A DNA stretch of 64,000 nucleotides from Cinnamomum chago (GCA_038049695.1 CP142454.1:21646501-21710500); one strand, 5' to 3'; positions 32,469-61,440 are shown, numbered from the stretch's first letter. Notes: generated by a model not told the origin, from the sequence alone. Made by a program: numbers and translations.

Positions 32469-32970
32469 TCTTGAATTTCTTTACCTAACCATTACTTCCA
32501 AAACCTTAAGGCGTTAGTAGAGGCAGCGGAAGTATTGAGAAGATCACCGATCAAAAGGATTATTCAGTGAGTGTGTGTCTTCACTATTTATAGTATTTGA
32601 TGGTACAGTAGATTGGTTTGAGATTCCTATGAATAAGGAATTCAATTCAAATTACAGCGATTACAGCTATATTCAAATATTAAAAACAGAAACTGCTCCA
32701 GAATTCCAGCAAGTGGTTATTGGACTTAATCTTCTCAATACTCCCCTTCAGGTGGAACCCGGCCGGCGCACTTTTGGCGACACGCATTTTTTTTTTTTTT
32801 GCGCCGAGTCGTTCCTCCTGGGATTCGAACTCACGACCGGTTGGCTCTGATACCATCTTGAATTTCTTTACCTAACCATTACTTCCAAAACCTTAAGGCG
32901 TTAGTAGAGGCAGCGGAAATACTTTTCAATATTCCCCCTTGGGTGGAGCCCACTTCTCAATACCAGAATG
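32469..32970 (-). mobile_element. Probable TRIM-like LTR element upstream of CKX-3
   Basis: A perfect 63-bp direct repeat (32469-32531 and 32856-32918) starts TCTTGAATTTCTTTACC. Directly beside the right copy, on the minus strand, is TGGTATCAGAGCC (32843-32855), the primer-binding site matching the initiator Met-tRNA 3' end used by copia-type elements. A purine-rich AAGGGGAG near 32748 on the minus strand could be the polypurine tract, making the left LTR about 280 bp. The right LTR would then be truncated. There is no gag or pol, as in TRIMs. CKX-2 lacks the insertion at the matching upstream position. Outer limits are approximate. Confidence 0.55.
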
Positions 32971-33727
32971 GGCCACACAAGACGTGAACGGTCAAGATAT
33001 TGTTTCCAAGATGTTGGTCCACTTGAAAATATTGCCTTTTATATTATGATATGACGAAGTTTCGTCAAAGATTGGTATTGACAGGTCTTTGATACATTTA
33101 GATTTGTTCCAAGACTCGAGAGTTTGTCTCATGCAAAACGTTGGTGGAAATTAGACAGAGGCAACCAGCTTGTGAGCTGTGCCCCAACTTGGAGTTGACC
33201 GCATCTGGATCTGGACCCCACATGGGGTGCACCAACTCACCAGGAATGTGAGCCATTCTTTTCGTGGGGCCCATTACAAATCAAGTTGCATTTGAAAAGA
33301 ATATCATTCATGGGTACGGTTTGAAGTATTACAGATTTAATCAAGGATGATTTACATAAGGATACATCATTGCAGTTTTGGATGGCTGATTGAAATTTGT
33401 TTTAGTAAAAAATTAAAAAAGGAGAAACAAGAAAGAAAGCAAAATACCCACTGATCAACAATTATACATAGAATGATTCACCAGCTCAAATCCGGGATAA
33501 ATATCACCTAAATATGAAATTTTGTTTAGGTCTCACTAACCAGCTGAGCCCGGAAGAATCTTAACAATAACAACAAATTCTCCTACACAATGAAACCCAA
33601 AAACCATATGTAGTGGTTTGTTTGTGCCCATTCATTTATAAATGTTACACATGCGTTTACATACGTACATCCGTGACATGTATAAATGAGATGTAAAAAT
33701 AATGTATAAATGGGGCAATTCCTAAAT
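32971..33727. other. CKX-3 distal upstream region
   Basis: Pairs with the CKX-2 upstream region (GTGGGGCCCA, CACTTGAA and ACCAACTCAC strings; an old SINE-like stretch near 33480-33560). No gene seen. It ends at the sharp junction to the young array. Confidence 0.55.
33613..33727. mobile_element. Left part of a MITE cut by the array junction (tentative)
   Basis: GTGGTTTGTTTGTGCCCATT resembles the left end of the MITE at 23190, followed by similar ACACATG / TACGTA-type sequence. The right end is missing because the young repeat unit starts at 33728. Confidence 0.35.
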
Positions 33728-33819
33728 GGTGACCGGACCCCATTATCTTGGCATGTCCAGGGTCAGACCCCCTAACAGCCAGGTGAAAACCGATGCCTCA
33801 ACCATTGAGGAAAGAGGTC

Positions 33820-34035
33820 ATTCTCATATTCTGGCATTTGTTGATCCTCGGATCCACCCTGCTACATCTGCTACATCTTATATATTCCTTTTATCAATCT
33901 CTCTAGGTAGAAATCTGAAATGTATTATTGATGCCCATCTGCAAGGGGTTTCATGGTTTGCTTGTTGTGACAACAATAAAGAATCGTAAATTTTGCCACT
34001 GGATTCAATGTTTCATTGAAATCAACTATGTATTG
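33820..34035 (-). pseudogene. Copia reverse-transcriptase remnant, truncated at the junction
   Basis: Only the N-terminal half of the copia fragment (VDFNETLNPVAK near 34010-34025) is present. The half that in other copies precedes the GGTGACCGG segment is absent because the unit begins at 33728. Confidence 0.65.
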
Positions 34036-34207
34036 TTGACTAAACATGTGCACCCCTGACTAAACATGCGCCCTGTAAACGTGTGATGAGAATGACTTCG
34101 ATCAATTAAAAGTGGGCCCGGTGTAAGTCGATCAGATGTAAATCACTTACATACAAACTCCCTGCGGACGTGGCCACGTGTTCAATATTCTTCGACTTAC
34201 TATGCTT

Positions 34208-34325
34208 CTTTTCTTTTTTTCTGCTTATTTAGATTGGACTAATTGCTTCAGGCCCAAAGAAAAGCCGAGTAAATTTTGAATTATAAACCGTAGTATTAGG
34301 CCAATTGAGCTACCCCTTGGGGTTT
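34208..34325 (-). mobile_element. Decayed tRNA-derived SINE, U4 copy
   Basis: Same insertion as 2142-2259 with the same TATGCTT target duplication (34201-34207 and from 34326). It was copied with the unit, not inserted anew. Confidence 0.65.
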
Positions 34326-35430
34326 TATGCTTGTTTGTTCAATACAAGAGTATTAAAAAGTGAAATAAAGTATTGTGATTATTTTAACTTCGCGGCAAAA
34401 ATAAAGTGGCCAAGTAAACTTATGATGCGACACCATTGACCTTTTACTCCACAACTATCTCTTTGTTTTTTTTTTTTATTATAACAAAGTGAGATAAATT
34501 ATAGCATAATAAAATTCATGACAAGTGTTTTTAATCTACACTACCTTGGTCACCGATTATTTATATTGTCTAAATAAGGATTTTGACATACCTCCACCTT
34601 TTACTTTAGTATACCTTGCTTTTACTTTTTTAATAATTTGACAACAATATTCCCTTTACTTGTTCACAAATGTAAATAAATAAGCCCGACATGGTTAAAA
34701 ATCTTAGGGTAAATTAGGTTGCATGAGAATTAAAACAACTTCATGATCTTAGCCATCAATTTAAAGGTCCTAAATTTATACTTTAGAATGCTTGAATTGA
34801 TGACTAAGACCAAGACAATACCAACAACCCAAATCATCACTTTTAAGTGATTAAAATAAAAATGAAAAATCAATATATATATATATATAATAATAAAAAA
34901 CAACCATCAAATAACCTCCCTATTATGAAATTTGTTAAGGGAAGATGGGAAATGAGCACCCAACCATCACCCTAGTAATCAAATCCTAGGAATTCAATCT
35001 CATTTACATCACAACCAGCTTATATCCTTTGTTGCTTACATCAAATCCTTCCCCCTCTCTCTACATGAGTCAGTTGTGCAATATTCTTGGTGCGTGCAGT
35101 CCTCACATATCAACAACAAATACCAAATATTTCATTGCCATGAATTAGACTATAAATAAATGAAACACAATTCTTTTTTGAGGAAAAAAAAAATGAAACA
35201 CAACTCTTCACCAGATTTAAAGGCATGAAACCCAAGTTTTTTATTTTTTTTTATTTTTTTGAGAGACATGAAACCCAAGTTGAACATAGTTTTTATTTAT
35301 TCATTTATTTCTGGACTCAAGTTGAGAATGGCTATTACATCTCAATTTTCCTATATAAATGCTAAATCCTCTAGAAACTTTGGAGGAATTACTCTTTTAT
35401 GAACAGTGATCATGGGGTTCTCTTCCTATC

Positions 35431-40473
<5,043 letters not shown>

Positions 40474-40540
40474 TCAAAGGAAGATAGACACTTAATCTGT
40501 TCTATGAGAGAGATGTGAAGGAAAAGTGAAGCAGTTTATC

Positions 40541-40550
40541 TTTTATAACC
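40541..40550 (-). promoter_or_regulatory. Likely TATA box of CKX-4
   Basis: TTTTATAACC on the plus strand (minus GGTTATAAAA), about 70 bp upstream of the start codon. The neighbouring GT/GA tract is shorter than in CKX-1. Confidence 0.5.
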
Positions 40551-41562
40551 GTGTGAGAGAGAGAGAGAAGTGCTTTTGAGCGTTTTCATAAATGAGTTTC
40601 CATCTTGTTTTTGTCTTTGTTGAGAAGTAGGGAGAGGTCGTGCTTGACATTAAGGAAGGCCAGATCATATAAGATTTGGAAATAGTAGAAAATAGTGAGG
40701 CTCCTAACTGGGGCCTACATGAGAAGCATTTAGACGGCCTCTTTACATGTAACATTGAAAGATTTTGCTCAAGGCCTATCATCAAATTTGGAAAAAAGAT
40801 ATTTTAAAAGATTTTATCATATTATCTAGCTAGTAATTTAGAATATAAACTATGCAATAAAAAAGAAAGTGTTTGGATAACTTAGAAAGTATATTACAAT
40901 ATCTTACTTTGTTCTAAAAACCTTCATATTACGTTGTTCAAGAATATATTGTATGAGATAATCTTTTGTTACAAAATCTTTTTTACATATGAAAGAACTC
41001 ATGGGCAACCATTAATTATAATGGCCCACTGTAAGTTTTAATATTAATGATCTTTATTGCAACTATGACTCCCACTATTATAATGGCCCCACAATGTTTA
41101 CAAATTTAATGTGGGGTCCGATAACTATATCACAATCACATAGTCATTTTTAATTATCAATATTATGAGGGTCTTACTAATGTCCCACTAGAGACCTTTC
41201 ATCATGATTGTCAATATTAGGTGGGTCCTATACTACCAAAATTGGCTGGATTTCTCATTAATTACCAAGATTAAATTGTGTGATTACAGTTAGAAGTTTG
41301 TCATCATTAAATGGGTCCTGCTATTTGATAGCTCCCCTTGTGTTAATATAACTACTAATATTAAATGGGTCCCACGATGATTTCTCATAGGTAGATTGCT
41401 CAATGATGCTTTACATTAAATTAGCTCATTTGTGATAATCACTATTAGATGTATTACACTATGGCTATTAACATTTGGTGGACCTACCTTAATCAAACAG
41501 TATTGCTTGGATGCCAAGGTTTTAACATTTAATCCTATGATTTTTTAACAATAATGGGTCCT

Positions 41563-42769
41563 CACTACAAGAAACTGCACTGTTAGCAACGTTTTTTAGC
41601 GACGTTTTCATAAATTCGTCGGTAAAAAGTACTCTTTACCGACGCATATTATTTCGTCGGTAAAAACTAACCTTTTACCGACGTTTCAATGAAAACGTCG
41701 GTAAAAGTATGCCTTTTCCCGACGTTTTTAACAAAAACGTCGGTAAAGGATATTTTTGAAAATTATATTATGAGTGCAGGAAAAATAAAAATACATACTT
41801 TTACCGACGTTCTATATTTTACCGACGTTTTTTTTTTAAAACGTCGTTAAAGGTTAATTTTCAAATTATATTATATTAATAGGAAAAGTGAAAAAAAAAA
41901 AAACATACTTTCACCGACGTTTTATAAAACGTCGGTGAAAGTACTTTTACCGACGTTTTTTAATAAGACGTCGGTAAAAGCTATTTGTATATGTATATTG
42001 GACATTTATCATTTATATGGGACTGTATCATTATTGATTGTAATATTTGTTTAATGTGATGAATGATTTGATGAAAAATGGCGATGGTTGTTTGCATCCA
42101 TTTTTTATATTGAATATAGGTATATGAACAGGTTTATCTTTTGATACAGGTGCATAAACAGGTTTACAGGAAAATTATATTGAAAAACAAATTTATTTTT
42201 TTAAAAGTATTTTATTTTTTTATTTATTTCAAAATACTTTTACCGACGTTTTTTTTCGTCGGTAAAAGTATCTTGAAAAACAAATATATTTTTTTAAAAA
42301 AATAAAATACTTTTGCCGACGTTTTTTTTTCGTCGGTAAAAGTATTCTGGAAAAAATAAAAATAAATAAAATACTTTCACCAACAAAAAAAACGTCGGTA
42401 AAAGTATATTAAAAAACAAATTTATTTTTTCGTCGGTAAAAGTATTGTATTTACTTTTATTTTTTCCAGAATACTTTTACCGACTTTTTTTTCGTCGGTA
42501 AAAGTATATTGAAAAACGAATTTATTTTTTATAAAAAATAAAAATATTTTTGCCGACTAAAAAAAACGTCAGTAAAAGTCAAATAAGCGTCGGGAAAAGT
42601 ATAATTTTTTGCCGACGAAAAATTAATTCGTCGGTAAAAGGTTTTGTCCACCATTTGTTGCCGACGTCTGGCCGACGAAAATATTTTCGTCGGTAAAGAG
42701 TTTTACCGACGTTTTAGTGACTTTTGGCGACGAAAATTGCCGTCGCTGAAAGTGCAGTTTCTTGTAGTG
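41563..42769. mobile_element. Complete non-autonomous CACTA element, U4 copy
   Basis: 1207 bp with CACTACAAGAAACTGCAC ends and CCT on both sides (41560-41562, 42770-42772). It carries more TTTTACCGACG / CGTCGGTAAAAG motifs near the left end than the U1 copy. No transposase. Shared target site with the other units shows co-amplification. Confidence 0.9.
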
Positions 42770-43830
42770 CCTACCATGATTATTAACACATGTGGTTGCA
42801 AATTAGTGGGTCCTGCATTGGGTCAATTGATTATTTTCATTCCATTTTTTATTTAGTATGTCATCTTGTGATTTTTTTAATAAATTACCAAACACTTTAA
42901 AGGTATATTGAAAATTGTAAAAATTGTCAAACACCATAAGTGACACTATATAATAATATGATACTATTTTATTATATGATAATGAAATCTTACAATATTT
43001 AAACTTGTTGATATTATGTTATGCATCCAAATACCCCCTTAAGTAGGAGTTCTGTAAATGAACAATTTTATGGTGGGGCCAACTCTTATTGGAGTGAAAT
43101 TCTTACCGAGACTCATTGAAGAGGGGCATTTATTTAACATGGCCTATACTTTTCATAAGTACAACAACCCACTGAGTAGGCTCACAAGTTTTCTAGTGAG
43201 TCCAACATGCATAGGATCTGGACACTCAGGATTGAACAAGAAGAGGTGACAAATTAAAATAAGGGACTCCAAATCTTCTAAGCACATTCATCATTACTAA
43301 TCGATAAGCAATATTCAATGGTTTAAGTCCCTGTTTGGCATTATTAATTTTTTCCTCTATTTTTCAAAATCTCTAAATTGGGTATAGATTTTGAGAATAG
43401 GAGTTTAGCAGCCTCTTTTCTTTTTGTAGAGAAGTGTATCTATTTTTCACAACCCACCATTAATAATATGTAGAAAGTAGAGGAAAAAATAGAGTTGGGT
43501 GAATAGTGTTTTTGCCCATTCACACCCTGGTTCTTTTTTTTTTAATTTTTTTTCCTCAAGATCTAAGAGTGTAAATCAAGATCCAAACCGTTGGTTATAT
43601 TCACAAGATCAAACACGGCCATGATACCAAATTTCAACCATTGGATCATCACCAAACTCGAGATAACTGTAAAAAAAAAAAGAAAAAGAAAAAAGAAGTG
43701 AGCCATTGTATGCAATTTTCTTAAAATTGTGGGCCTGAAAGGCAAAATCCACACAGTTAGATCTCTTTAGAAGGCCGAAACCGACTATGTGGTCAAAGTT
43801 CAAAGCTTGATACTTATTTTGGCACGGAAA

Positions 43831-44480
43831 CATTCTCTTGTCATGTTGATCAACTGCTTAGACGAAAGAAGTGTTTGGGGTTAACAAGTTCTTTATCTTA
43901 AATCTTACTTAAAGACATTCTTGAATTAGTGTAGCCTGTTTCACACTATCATTAGTGATAATGAGATCATCTACATATATTAGTACAATAGTATTATGCC
44001 AAATTTTTTGGTTCACAGGAGAGAGAATTTCGGGTGCTACTACATAAGCACAACATACAAGAAATTCTATGGTCTTCTACACCATATACTTGTGGTGCTT
44101 GCTTCGTGCTATAAAGTTCTTTCCACAACTTGCACACATATTTTGGCCTTTTATTCTTTGGTACCCAACTATAGGTGACCGGACCCCATTATCTTGGCAT
44201 GTCCAGGGTCAGACCCCCTAACAGCCAGGTGAAAACCGATGCCTCAACCATTGAGGAAAGAGGTCATTCTCATATTCTGGCATTTGTTGATCCTCGGATC
44301 CACCCTGCTACATCTGCTACATCTTATATATTCCTTTTATCAATCTCTCTAGGTAGAAATCTGAAATGTATTATTGATGCCCATCTGCAAGGGGTTTCAT
44401 GGTTTGCTTGTTGTGACAACAATAAAGAATCGTAAATTTTGCCACTGGATTCAATGTTTCATTGAAATCAACTATGTATT
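43831..44480 (-). pseudogene. Copia reverse-transcriptase remnant at the U4/U5 border
   Basis: Same broken fragment and orientation as 1325-1970, including the 95-bp insertion; it spans the GGTGACCGG landmark used to separate units. It lies about 1.4 kb beyond the CKX-5 stop codon. Confidence 0.7.
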
Positions 44481-44653
44481 GTTGACTAAACATGTGCACC
44501 CCTGACTAAACATGCGCCCTGTAAACGTGTGATGAGAATGACTTCGATCAATTAAAAGTGGGCCCGGTGTAAGTCGATCAGATGTAAATCACTTACATAC
44601 AAACTCCCTGCGGACGTGGCCACGTGTTCAATATTCTTCGACTTACTATGCTT

Positions 44654-44771
44654 CTTTTCTTTTTTTCTGCTTATTTAGATTGGACTAATTGCTTCAGGCC
44701 CAAAGAAAAGCCGAGTAAATTTTGAATTATAAACCGTAGTATTAGGCCAATTGAGCTACCCCTTGGGGTTT
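44654..44771 (-). mobile_element. Decayed tRNA-derived SINE, U5 copy
   Basis: Copy of the 2142-2259 insertion, with TATGCTT at 44647-44653 and 44772-44778. Confidence 0.65.
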
Positions 44772-45873
44772 TATGCTTGTTTGTTCAATACAAGAGTATT
44801 AAAAAGTGAAATAAAGTATTGTGATTATTTTAACTTCGCGGCAAAAATAAAGTGGCCAAGTAAACTTATGATGCGACACCATTGACCTTTTACTCCACAA
44901 CTATCTCTTTGTTTTTTTTATTATTATAACAAAGTGAGATAAATTATAGCATAATAAAATTCATGACAAGTGTTTTTAATCTACACTACCTTGGTCACCG
45001 ATTATTTATATTGTCTAAATAAGGATTTTGACATACCTCCACCTTTTACTTTAGTATACCTTGCTTTTACTTTTTTAATAATTTGACAACAATATTCCCT
45101 TTACTTGTTCACAAATGTAAATAAATAAGCCCGACATGGTTAAAAATCTTAGGGTAAATTAGGTTGCATGAGAATTAAAACAACTTCATGATCTTAGCCA
45201 TCAATTTAAAGGTCCTAAATTTATACTTTAGAATGCTTGAATTGATGACTAAGACCAAGACAATACCAACAACCCAAATCATCACTTTTAAGTGATTAAA
45301 ATAAAAATGAAAAATCAATATATATATATTTAATAATAAAAAACAACCATCAAATAACCTCCCTATTATGAAATTTGTTAAGGGAAGATGGGAAATGAGC
45401 ACCCAACCATCACCCTAGTAATCAAATCCTAGGAATTCAATCTCATTTACATCACAACCAGCTTATATCCTTTGTTGCTTACATCAAATCCTTCCCCCTC
45501 TCTCTACATGAGTCAGTTGTGCAATATTCTTGGTGCGTGCAGTCCTCACATATCAACAACAAATACCAAATATTTCATTGCCATGAATTAGACTATAAAT
45601 AAATGAAACACAATTCTTTTTTGAGGAAAAAAAAAATGAAACACAACTCTTCACCAGATTTAAAGGCATGAAACCCAAGTTTTTTTTTTGTTTTTTTTTT
45701 TTTAAGAGACATGAAACCCAAGTTGAACATAGTTTTTATTTATTCATTTATTTCTGGACTCAAGTTGAGAATGGCTATTACATCTCAATTTTCCTATATA
45801 AATGCTAAATCCTCTAGAAACTTTGGAGGAATTACTCTTTTATGAACAGTGATCATGGGGTTCTCTTCCTATC

Positions 45874-50914
<5,041 letters not shown>

Positions 50915-50981
50915 TCAAAGGAAGATAGACACTTAATCTGTTCTATGAGAGAGATGTGAAGGAAAAGTGAAGCAGTTTATC

Positions 50982-50991
50982 TTTTATAACC
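50982..50991 (-). promoter_or_regulatory. Likely TATA box of CKX-5
   Basis: TTTTATAACC about 70 bp upstream of the start codon, with the same GA/CT tract length as CKX-4. Confidence 0.5.
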
Positions 50992-52003
50992 GTGTGAGAG
51001 AGAGAGAGAAGTGCTTTTGAGCGTTTTCATAAATGAGTTTCCATCTTGTTTTTGTCTTTGTTGAGAAGTAGGGAGAGGTCGTGCTTGACATTAAGGAAGG
51101 CCAGATCATATAAGATTTGGAAATAGTAGAAAATAGTGAGGCTCCTAACTGGGGCCTACATGAGAAGCATTTAGACGGCCTCTTTACATGTAACATTGAA
51201 AGATTTTGCTCAAGGCCTATCATCAAATTTGGAAAAAAGATATTTTAAAAGATTTTATCATATTATCTAGCTAGTAATTTAGAATATAAACTATGCAATA
51301 AAAAAGAAAGTGTTTGGATAACTTAGAAAGTATATTACAATATCTTACTTTGTTCTAAAAACCTTCATATTACGTTGTTCAAGAATATATTGTATGAGAT
51401 AATCTTTTGTTACAAAATCTTTTTTACATATGAAAGAACTCATGGGCAACCATTAATTATAATGGCCCACTGTAAGTTTTAATATTAATGATCTTTATTG
51501 CAACTATGACTCCCACTATTATAATGGCCCCACAATGTTTACAAATTTAATGTGGGGTCCGATAACTATATCACAATCACATAGTCATTTTTAATTATCA
51601 ATATTATGAGGGTCTTACTAATGTCCCACTAGAGACCTTTCATCATGATTGTCAATATTAGGTGGGTCCTATACTACCAAAATTGGCTGGATTTCTCATT
51701 AATTACCAAGATTAAATTGTGTGATTACAGTTAGAAGTTTGTCATCATTAAATGGGTCCTGCTATTTGATAGCTCCCCTTGTGTTAATATAACTACTAAT
51801 ATTAAATGGGTCCCACGATGATTTCTCATAGGTAGATTGCTCAATGATGCTTTACATTAAATTAGCTCATTTGTGATAATCACTATTAGATGTATTACAC
51901 TATGGCTATTAACATTTGGTGGACCTACCTTAATCAAACAGTATTGCTTGGATGCCAAGGTTTTAACATTTAATCCTATGATTTTTTAACAATAATGGGT
52001 CCT

Positions 52004-53210
52004 CACTACAAGAAACTGCACTGTTAGCAACGTTTTTTAGCGACGTTTTCATAAATTCGTCGGTAAAAAGTACTCTTTACCGACGCATATTATTTCGTCG
52101 GTAAAAACTAACCTTTTACCGACGTTTCAATGAAAACGTCGGTAAAAGTATGCCTTTTCCCGACGTTTTTAACAAAAACGTCGGTAAAGGATATTTTTGA
52201 AAATTATATTATGAGTGCAGGAAAAATAAAAATACATACTTTTACCGACGTTCTATATTTTACCGACGTTTTTTTTTTAAAACGTCGTTAAAGGTTAATT
52301 TTCAAATTATATTATATTAATAGGAAAAGTGAAAAAAAAAAAAACATACTTTCACCGACGTTTTATAAAACGTCGGTGAAAGTACTTTTACCGACGTTTT
52401 TTAATAAGACGTCGGTAAAAGCTATTTGTATATGTATATTGGACATTTATCATTTATATGGGACTGTATCATTATTGATTGTAATATTTGTTTAATGTGA
52501 TGAATGATTTGATGAAAAATGGCGATGGTTGTTTGCATCCATTTTTTATATTGAATATAGGTATATGAACAGGTTTATCTTTTGATACAGGTGCATAAAC
52601 AGGTTTACAGGAAAATTATATTGAAAAACAAATTTATTTTTTTAAAAGTATTTTATTTTTTTATTTATTTCAAAATACTTTTACCGACGTTTTTTTTCGT
52701 CGGTAAAAGTATCTTGAAAAACAAATATATTTTTTAAAAAAAATAAAATACTTTTGCCGACGTTTTTTTTTCGTCGGTAAAAGTATTCTGGAAAAAATAA
52801 AAATAAATAAAATACTTTCACCAACAAAAAAAACGTCGGTAAAAGTATATTAAAAAACAAATTTATTTTTTCGTCGGTAAAAGTATTGTATTTACTTTTA
52901 TTTTTTCCAGAATACTTTTACCGACTTTTTTTTCGTCGGTAAAAGTATATTGAAAAACGAATTTATTTTTTATAAAAAATAAAAATATTTTTGCCGACTA
53001 AAAAAAACGTCAGTAAAAGTCAAATAAGCGTCGGGAAAAGTATAATTTTTTGCCGACGAAAAATTAATTCGTCGGTAAAAGGTTTTGTCCACCATTTGTT
53101 GCCGACGTCTGGCCGACGAAAATATTTTCGTCGGTAAAGAGTTTTACCGACGTTTTAGTGACTTTTGGCGACGAAAATTGCCGTCGCTGAAAGTGCAGTT
53201 TCTTGTAGTG
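52004..53210. mobile_element. Complete non-autonomous CACTA element, U5 copy
   Basis: 1207 bp, with CCT at 52001-52003 and 53211-53213. Nearly the same sequence as the U4 copy; one visible difference is in an A/T run near 52730. Confidence 0.9.
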
Positions 53211-54270
53211 CCTACCATGATTATTAACACATGTGGTTGCAAATTAGTGGGTCCTGCATTGGGTCAATTGATTATTTTCATTCCATTTTTTATTTAGTAT
53301 GTCATCTTGTGATTTTTTTAATAAATTACCAAACACTTTAAAGGTATATTGAAAATTGTAAAAATTGTCAAACACCATAAGTGACACTATATAATAATAT
53401 GATACTATTTTATTATATGATAATGAAATCTTACAATATTTAAACTTGTTGATATTATGTTATGCATCCAAATACCCCCTTAAGTAGGAGTTCTGTAAAT
53501 GAACAATTTTATGGTGGGGCCAACTCTTATTGGAGTGAAATTCTTACCGAGACTCATTGAAGAGGGGCATTTATTTAACATGGCCTATACTTTTCATAAG
53601 TACAACAACCCACTGAGTAGGCTCACAAGTTTTCTAGTGAGTCCAACATGCATAGGATCTGGACACTCAGGATTGAACAAGAAGAGGTGACAAATTAAAA
53701 TAAGGGACTCCAAATCTTCTAAGCACATTCATCATTACTAATCGATAAGCAATATTCAATGGTTTAAGTCCCTGTTTGGCATTATTAATTTTTTCCTCTA
53801 TTTTTCAAAATCTCTAAATTGGGTATAGATTTTGAGAATAGGAGTTTAGCAGCCTCTTTTCTTTTTGTAGAGAAGTGTATCTATTTTTCACAACCCACCA
53901 TTAATAATATGTAGAAAGTAGAGGAAAAAATAGAGTTGGGTGAATAGTGTTTTTGCCCATTCACACCCTGGTTCTTTTTTTTTTAATTTTTTTTCCTCAA
54001 GATCTAAGAGTGTAAATCAAGATCCAAACCGTTGGTTATATTCACAAGATCAAACACGGCCATGATACCAAATTTCAACCATTGGATCATCACCAAACTC
54101 GAGATAACTGTAAAAAAAAAAGAAAAAGAAAAAAGAAGTGAGCCATTGTATGCAATTTTCTTAAAATTGTGGGCCTGAAAGGCAAAATCCACACAGTTAG
54201 ATCTCTTTAGAAGGCCGAAACCGACTATGTGGTCAAAGTTCAAAGCTTGATACTTATTTTGGCACGGAAA

Positions 54271-54920
54271 CATTCTCTTGTCATGTTGATCAACTGCTTA
54301 GACGAAAGAAGTGTTTGGGGTTAACAAGTTCTTTATCTTAAATCTTACTTAAAGACATTCTTGAATTAGTGTAGCCTGTTTCACACTATCATTAGTGATA
54401 ATGAGATCATCTACATATATTAGTACAATAGTATTATGCCAAATTTTTTGGTTCACAGGAGAGAGAATTTCGGGTGCTACTACATAAGCACAACATACAA
54501 GAAATTCTATGGTCTTCTACACCATATACTTGTGGTGCTTGCTTCGTGCTATAAAGTTCTTTCCACAACTTGCACACATATTTTGGCCTTTTATTTTTTG
54601 GTACCCAACTATAGGTGACCGGACCCCATTATCTTGGCATGTCCAGGGTCAGACCCCCTAACAGCCAGGTGAAAACCGATGCCTCAACCATTGAGGAAAG
54701 AGGTCATTCTCATATTCTGGCATTTGTTGATCCTCGGATCCACCCTGCTACATCTGCTACATCTTATATATTCCTTTTATCAATCTCTCTAGGTAGAAAT
54801 CTGAAATGTATTATTGATGCCCATCTGCAAGGGGTTTCATGGTTTGCTTGTTGTGACAACAATAAAGAATCGTAAATTTTGCCACTGGATTCAATGTTTC
54901 ATTGAAATCAACTATGTATT
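54271..54920 (-). pseudogene. Copia reverse-transcriptase remnant at the U5/U6 border
   Basis: Same fragment as 1325-1970. Here the TTATTTTTTGG variant near 54590 agrees with the copy downstream of CKX-2 (near 11817), not with U4/U5. Confidence 0.7.
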
Positions 54921-55089
54921 GTTGACTAAACATGTGCACCCCTGACTAAACATGCGCCCTGTAAACGTGTGATGAGAATGACTTCGATCAATTAAAAGTG
55001 GGCCCGGTGTAAGTCAGATGTAAATCACTTACATACAAACTCCCTGCGGACGTGGCCACGTGTTCAATATTCTTCGACTTACTATGCTT

Positions 55090-55207
55090 CTTTTCTTTTT
55101 TTCTGCTTATTTAGATTGGACTAATTGCTTCAGGCCCAAAGAAAAGCCGAGTAAATTTTGAATTATAAACCGTAGTATTAGGCCAATTGAGCTACCCCTT
55201 GGGGTTT
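55090..55207 (-). mobile_element. Decayed tRNA-derived SINE, U6 copy
   Basis: Copy of the 2142-2259 insertion, with TATGCTT at 55083-55089 and 55208-55214. Confidence 0.65.
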
Positions 55208-56309
55208 TATGCTTGTTTGTTCAATACAAGAGTATTAAAAAGTGAAATAAAGTATTGTGATTATTTTAACTTCGCGGCAAAAATAAAGTGGCCAAGTAAA
55301 CTTATGATGCGACACCATTGACCTTTTACTCCACAACTATCTCTTTGTTTTTTTTTATTATAACAAAGTGAGATAAATTATAGCATAATAAAATTCATGA
55401 CAAGTGTTTTTAATCTACACTACCTTGGTCACCGATTATTTATATTGTCTAAATAAGGATTTTGACATACCTCCACCTTTTACTTTAGTATACCTTGCTT
55501 TTACTTTTTTAATAATTTGACAACAATATTCCCTTTACTTGTTCACAAATGTAAATAAATAAGCCCGACATGGTTAAAAATCTTAGGGTAAATTAGGTTG
55601 CATGAGAATTAAAACAACTTCATGATCTTAGCCATCAATTTAAAGGTCCTAAATTTATACTTTAGAATGCTTGAATTGATGACTAAGACCAAGACAATAC
55701 CAACAACCCAAATCATCACTTTTAAGTGATTAAAATAAAAATGAAAAATCAATATATATATATATATAATAATAAAAAACAACCATCAAATAACCTCCCT
55801 ATTATGAAATTTGTTAAGGGAAGATGGGAAATGAGCACCCGACCATCACCCTAGTAATCAAATCCTAGGAATTCAATCTCATTTACATCACAACCAGCTT
55901 ATATCCTTTGTTGCTTACATCAAATCCTTCCCCCTCTCTCCACATGAGTCAGTTGTGCAATATTCTTGGTGCGTGCAGTCCTCACATATCAACAACAAAT
56001 ACCAAATATTTCATTGCCATGAATTAGACTATAAATAAATGAAACACAATTCTTTTTTGAGGAAAAAAAAAATGAAACACAACTCTTCACCAGATTTAAA
56101 GGCATGAAACCCAAGTTTTTTATTTTATTTTATTTTTTTGAGAGACATGAAACCCAAGTTGAACATAGTTTTTATTTATTCATTTATTTCTGGACTCAAG
56201 TTGAGAATGGCTATTACATCTCAATTTTCCTATATAAATGCTAAATCCTCTAGAAACTTTGGAGGAATTACTCTTTTATGAACAGTGATCATGGGGTTCT
56301 CTTCCTATC

Positions 56310-61363
<5,054 letters not shown>

Positions 61364-61430
61364 TCAAAGGAAGATAGACACTTAATCTGTTCTATGAGAG
61401 AGATTTGAAGGAAAAGTGAAGCAGTTTATC

Positions 61431-61440
61431 TTTTATAACC
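61431..61440 (-). promoter_or_regulatory. Likely TATA box of CKX-6
   Basis: TTTTATAACC about 70 bp upstream of the start codon, next to a GT/GA tract of its own length. Confidence 0.5.
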
